A DNA stretch of 17,900 nucleotides from Gammaproteobacteria bacterium (GTDB lineage Bacteria; Pseudomonadota; Gammaproteobacteria; Steroidobacterales; Steroidobacteraceae). Of this stretch, positions 16,162 to 17,900 are shown piece after piece. The first letter of the stretch is position 1. Each line of letters begins with the position of its first letter. The DNA lies in assembly GCA_005877965.1 (NCBI GenBank), contig VBNP01000090.1, forward strand, positions 1-17,900. Reading direction: 5' to 3'. The notes under the pieces were generated by a model. That model was not told where the DNA came from. It worked only from the letters and a program-made list of their open reading frames with translations, and searched no databases. A program made the position numbers and the translations under genes.

Positions 16162-16713
16162 CTACAACGAGTGCACGGGTTGCACCCAGGCGCGCCGCGT
16201 GAAAGTCAGGACGTAGTGCAGTCCCGACACCACGGTGGTGGCGAGCGTGAGCACCGCGCAGGCGTCGAGCATCTCCCGTGGCGGCACACCCGCCGCCGCA
16301 TCGAGCAGCACCAGCATCACGTACGCCAGTTGCGCGGCCGTATTCACCTTGCTGAGCACCGTCGGGCGCCCGCGCAACGGGCCGAACCACAGGCGGAAGG
16401 TCAACGCGCCGAGCCCGATCAGCACATCGCGCGCCACGACCGCGGCGGTCAGCCACCAGGGGACCAGCCCGAGCCACGCGCATTCGACAAACACCGTGAC
16501 CAGCAGCAGCTTGTCGGCCGTTGGATCGAGGATCTTGCCCAGCTCGGAGGTCCAGTTGAAGCGCTTCGCGAGGTAGCCGTCGACGCCGTCCGAGACGGCC
16601 GCCATCACGAACAAGCCGAGCGCGACGACGTGCTCGCCGGCGTGCAGCGTCGCGACGACCGGCCAGATCAGCGCCAGGCGGATCAGACAAATGAGGTTGG
16701 GCAGGTGACGCAC
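16162..16713 (-). CDS. CDP-alcohol phosphatidyltransferase (PgsA/CRLS1-like cardiolipin synthase family)
   Basis: A 183-residue integral membrane enzyme with five or six hydrophobic helices. The CDP-alcohol phosphotransferase motif is present: D42-x2-D45-G46-x2-A49-K50-x8-G59-x3-D63-x3-D67, with Lys50 in place of the usual Arg. The length suits PgsA (phosphatidylglycerophosphate synthase). However, VVARDVLIGLGALTF (92-106) and RPTVLSKVNTAAQL (116-129) resemble, from memory, the eukaryotic-type cardiolipin synthase group (CRLS1, with a 'KPTFISKVNTAVQ'-like segment) more than classical PgsA. It therefore makes an acidic phospholipid, either phosphatidylglycerophosphate or cardiolipin. The start is GTG 16713 (VRHLPNLICLIRL); upstream residues overlap the DUF2066 gene. 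Gaps are 31 nt to DUF2066 and 11 nt to hda. The family call is strong; the exact product is open. Confidence 0.88.
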   Translation of the reverse strand: MRHLPNLICLIRLALIWPVVATLHAGEHVVALGLFVMAAVSDGVDGYLAKRFNWTSELGKILDPTADKLLLVTVFVECAWLGLVPWWLTAAVVARDVLIGLGALTFRLWFGPLRGRPTVLSKVNTAAQLAYVMLVLLDAAAGVPPREMLDACAVLTLATTVVSGLHYVLTFTRRAWVQPVHSL

Positions 16714-16744
16714 GGTCGGATGGGGCTGCAGGCGCGGCGCGCCC

Positions 16745-17728
16745 TCACCCCTGCGGCTGGTAGCGATACACGGCCGTCGCGGCCGCGGCGCTGGTGCGCA
16801 CCAGCCGCGTCGAGCCGGCCAGCGCCTGATCGAGGCCGGCAGCGCCACCGCGCACCGTCACATCGAAGGCCACACTGTTGGCTTCGGCGGCGGCGATGTT
16901 GGCGCGGCGCACGCCCGGAACGCTCTGCAGCAGCCGCGCGATCGCGGCGTAGTCGACCAGGCCCCTGACGCCCTCGATCCGCACCCGCGTCTCGACTTCC
17001 GCCTGCGCGAGCGAGGCGCCCGGTTGCGGTACCAGCAGATCCACCGTGTGGTCGATGCCCGCGGCGAGCGGACCATTCCAACTCTCGTTGGCGGAGCGCG
17101 TGTACAGTGTCCACTGCAAGTCGCTGTCGGGGGCCGCGCCATCGGCCCGCCCCACCAGGATCTCATCGCCACCGTAGCGCTGCGCGGACTGCAGCATCGC
17201 GGGGGCCGCCAGCAGATTACCGTCACTATCGAGCACCGCGAGCGGCAGCAGACTGATCGGCAGCCCGCGCTCGGCCGCCGCGCGCTCGAGCTCGGCCCGC
17301 GCGGCGTCCTCGGCGGCGCGATTGCGCGGCGGGATGAGCACCACGAGAGTGAACGGGCGCTCGCGATCCCAGATACTGCGGCCCGCCGCGGTGATGGCCT
17401 GCTCGACCGCGGCGCCGTCGAACACCACCTGCGATTCCCCGCGCGGCCCCACCGCATAGTTCTTCACGTACCGGGTCGCATCGGCCACCACGCTGGCGAG
17501 CGCCGGGTCGTCGGCTGACTCGCGGCGGCCGGTCGCGCGCACCAGCGCCTGGCGCATGGCGTCCTGCACGGCGGGTCCGGACTGGCCGTCGACGTCGACT
17601 TCGTAAACCCGCACCGGCCGTCCCGCCCACGACGACAGCGGCAGCACGCAGTACAGAGCGCACAGGCCCGCGAGAAGTGCGCGCACGCGCCGGTTCGCCT
17701 TGGTTGATTTCGGGCCCGGTCGCGACAT
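16745..17728 (-). CDS. DUF2066 domain-containing exported protein
   Basis: A 327-residue protein with an N-terminal signal peptide: basic KANRRVR, hydrophobic ALLAGLCALYCVLPLSS, then WAGRP (cut near residue 35). The conserved N-terminal block follows, with VYEVDVDGQSG (41-51), a Gln/Ala/Leu helix ending VRATGRRESADDP (63-75) and ATRYVKNYAVGP (84-95). This pattern, and its place divergent from purM and upstream of hda, fit DUF2066 as found beside purM in Pseudomonas. No catalytic motif is recognisable and the function is unknown; a periplasmic location is predicted. The start ATG 17728 is preferred because it begins the signal peptide; upstream ATG codons lie in the shared purM promoter region. 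First gene of the DUF2066-lipid synthase-hda operon. Confidence 0.87.
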   Translation of the reverse strand: MSRPGPKSTKANRRVRALLAGLCALYCVLPLSSWAGRPVRVYEVDVDGQSGPAVQDAMRQALVRATGRRESADDPALASVVADATRYVKNYAVGPRGESQVVFDGAAVEQAITAAGRSIWDRERPFTLVVLIPPRNRAAEDAARAELERAAAERGLPISLLPLAVLDSDGNLLAAPAMLQSAQRYGGDEILVGRADGAAPDSDLQWTLYTRSANESWNGPLAAGIDHTVDLLVPQPGASLAQAEVETRVRIEGVRGLVDYAAIARLLQSVPGVRRANIAAAEANSVAFDVTVRGGAAGLDQALAGSTRLVRTSAAAATAVYRYQPQG

Positions 17729-17765
17729 GGTCTGGATCGCACACGCCACAGCACGAGACGACAGG

Positions 17766-17771
17766 TACAAT
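17766..17771 (+). promoter_or_regulatory. Candidate -10 box for purM
   Basis: TACAAT matches the sigma-70 -10 consensus at five of six positions and lies 51 nt upstream of the purM ATG, in the 94-nt divergent gap between DUF2066 and purM. No good -35 hexamer is found 16-18 nt upstream, so the site is tentative. It stands out because the surrounding DNA is very GC-rich. Confidence 0.35.
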
Positions 17772-17822
17772 ACCATACGCCCCGGCGCCACACGGCGGCC
17801 CGCCCGCATCGCTTCAAGACTC

Positions 17823-17900
17823 ATGACAGAAGGCCCCGGCATCACCTATCGCGATGCGGGCGTCGACATGGACGCCGGCGATGAGCTCGTTGAACGCATC
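17823..17900 (+). CDS. purM: Phosphoribosylformylglycinamidine cyclo-ligase (PurM), N-terminal fragment
   Basis: Only the first 26 codons are inside the window. PurM (AIR synthetase) converts FGAM to aminoimidazole ribotide with ATP in purine synthesis. The visible sequence ITYRDAGVDMDAGDELVERI matches the highly conserved PurM N-terminus (SYRDAGVDIDAGN-LVERIK type). ATG 17823 is the natural start; the upstream ribosome-binding site is weak. The gene is divergent from DUF2066, an arrangement also known in Pseudomonas, where hda follows DUF2066. Confidence 0.92.
   Translation, partial: MTEGPGITYRDAGVDMDAGDELVERI

Overview
The window is a dense, very GC-rich stretch of bacterial chromosome made almost wholly of housekeeping genes. 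The gene families, very high GC at third codon positions, frequent GTG starts and gene order point to a gammaproteobacterium, probably near the Xanthomonadales/Nevskiales/Steroidobacterales or Pseudomonas-like lineages (inference). From memory, the order proS - lytic transglycosylase - acylphosphatase - wrbA - hda - DUF2066 - purM (10088 to the end) matches the order around proS/wrbA/hda/purM in Pseudomonas. Here a gamma-glutamyltransferase and a CDP-alcohol phosphatidyltransferase sit inside that block. I see no insertion sequence, prophage gene, CRISPR array, tRNA or rRNA.

Layout. (1) 1-4235, plus strand: the 3' end of valS, then a tightly coupled MoxR ATPase - DUF58 protein - TgpA-type membrane transglutaminase cassette, with junctions that overlap or nearly touch. 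(2) 4232-10018, minus strand: reading from 10018 downwards, pssA - type 4 uracil-DNA glycosylase - rimI - prfC with gaps of 3-13 nt. A 141-nt spacer carrying eight perfect copies of a 7-bp repeat follows, then a large four-module iron protein (ferritin-like + divergent 4Fe-4S + two CDGSH domains). (3) 10019-10087: a short divergent intergenic region built around a perfect 11-bp inverted repeat, between pssA and proS. (4) 10088-12434, plus strand: proS and a secreted lytic transglycosylase whose start is unclear. (5) 14734-12486, minus strand: acylphosphatase then gamma-glutamyltransferase. (6) wrbA (plus), whose 3' end overlaps the convergent hda by 27 nt. (7) 17728-15443, minus strand: DUF2066 - CDP-alcohol phosphatidyltransferase - hda, divergent from purM, which runs off the window end.

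Themes: translation (valS, proS, prfC, rimI), phospholipid synthesis (pssA and a cardiolipin-synthase-like enzyme), DNA repair and replication control (UDG, Hda), envelope/periplasm (lytic transglycosylase, GGT, TgpA, DUF2066) and iron/redox (four-module iron protein, WrbA).

Nothing here is clearly a new defence or mobile system. The points most worth a second look are the iron-cluster fusion protein with the heptanucleotide repeat just upstream, the lytic transglycosylase start next to a (CG)6 tract, the lipid synthase placed directly before hda, the Cys-to-Ser change at a probable Fe-S ligand of the uracil-DNA glycosylase, and convergent genes that share or overlap their 3' ends.
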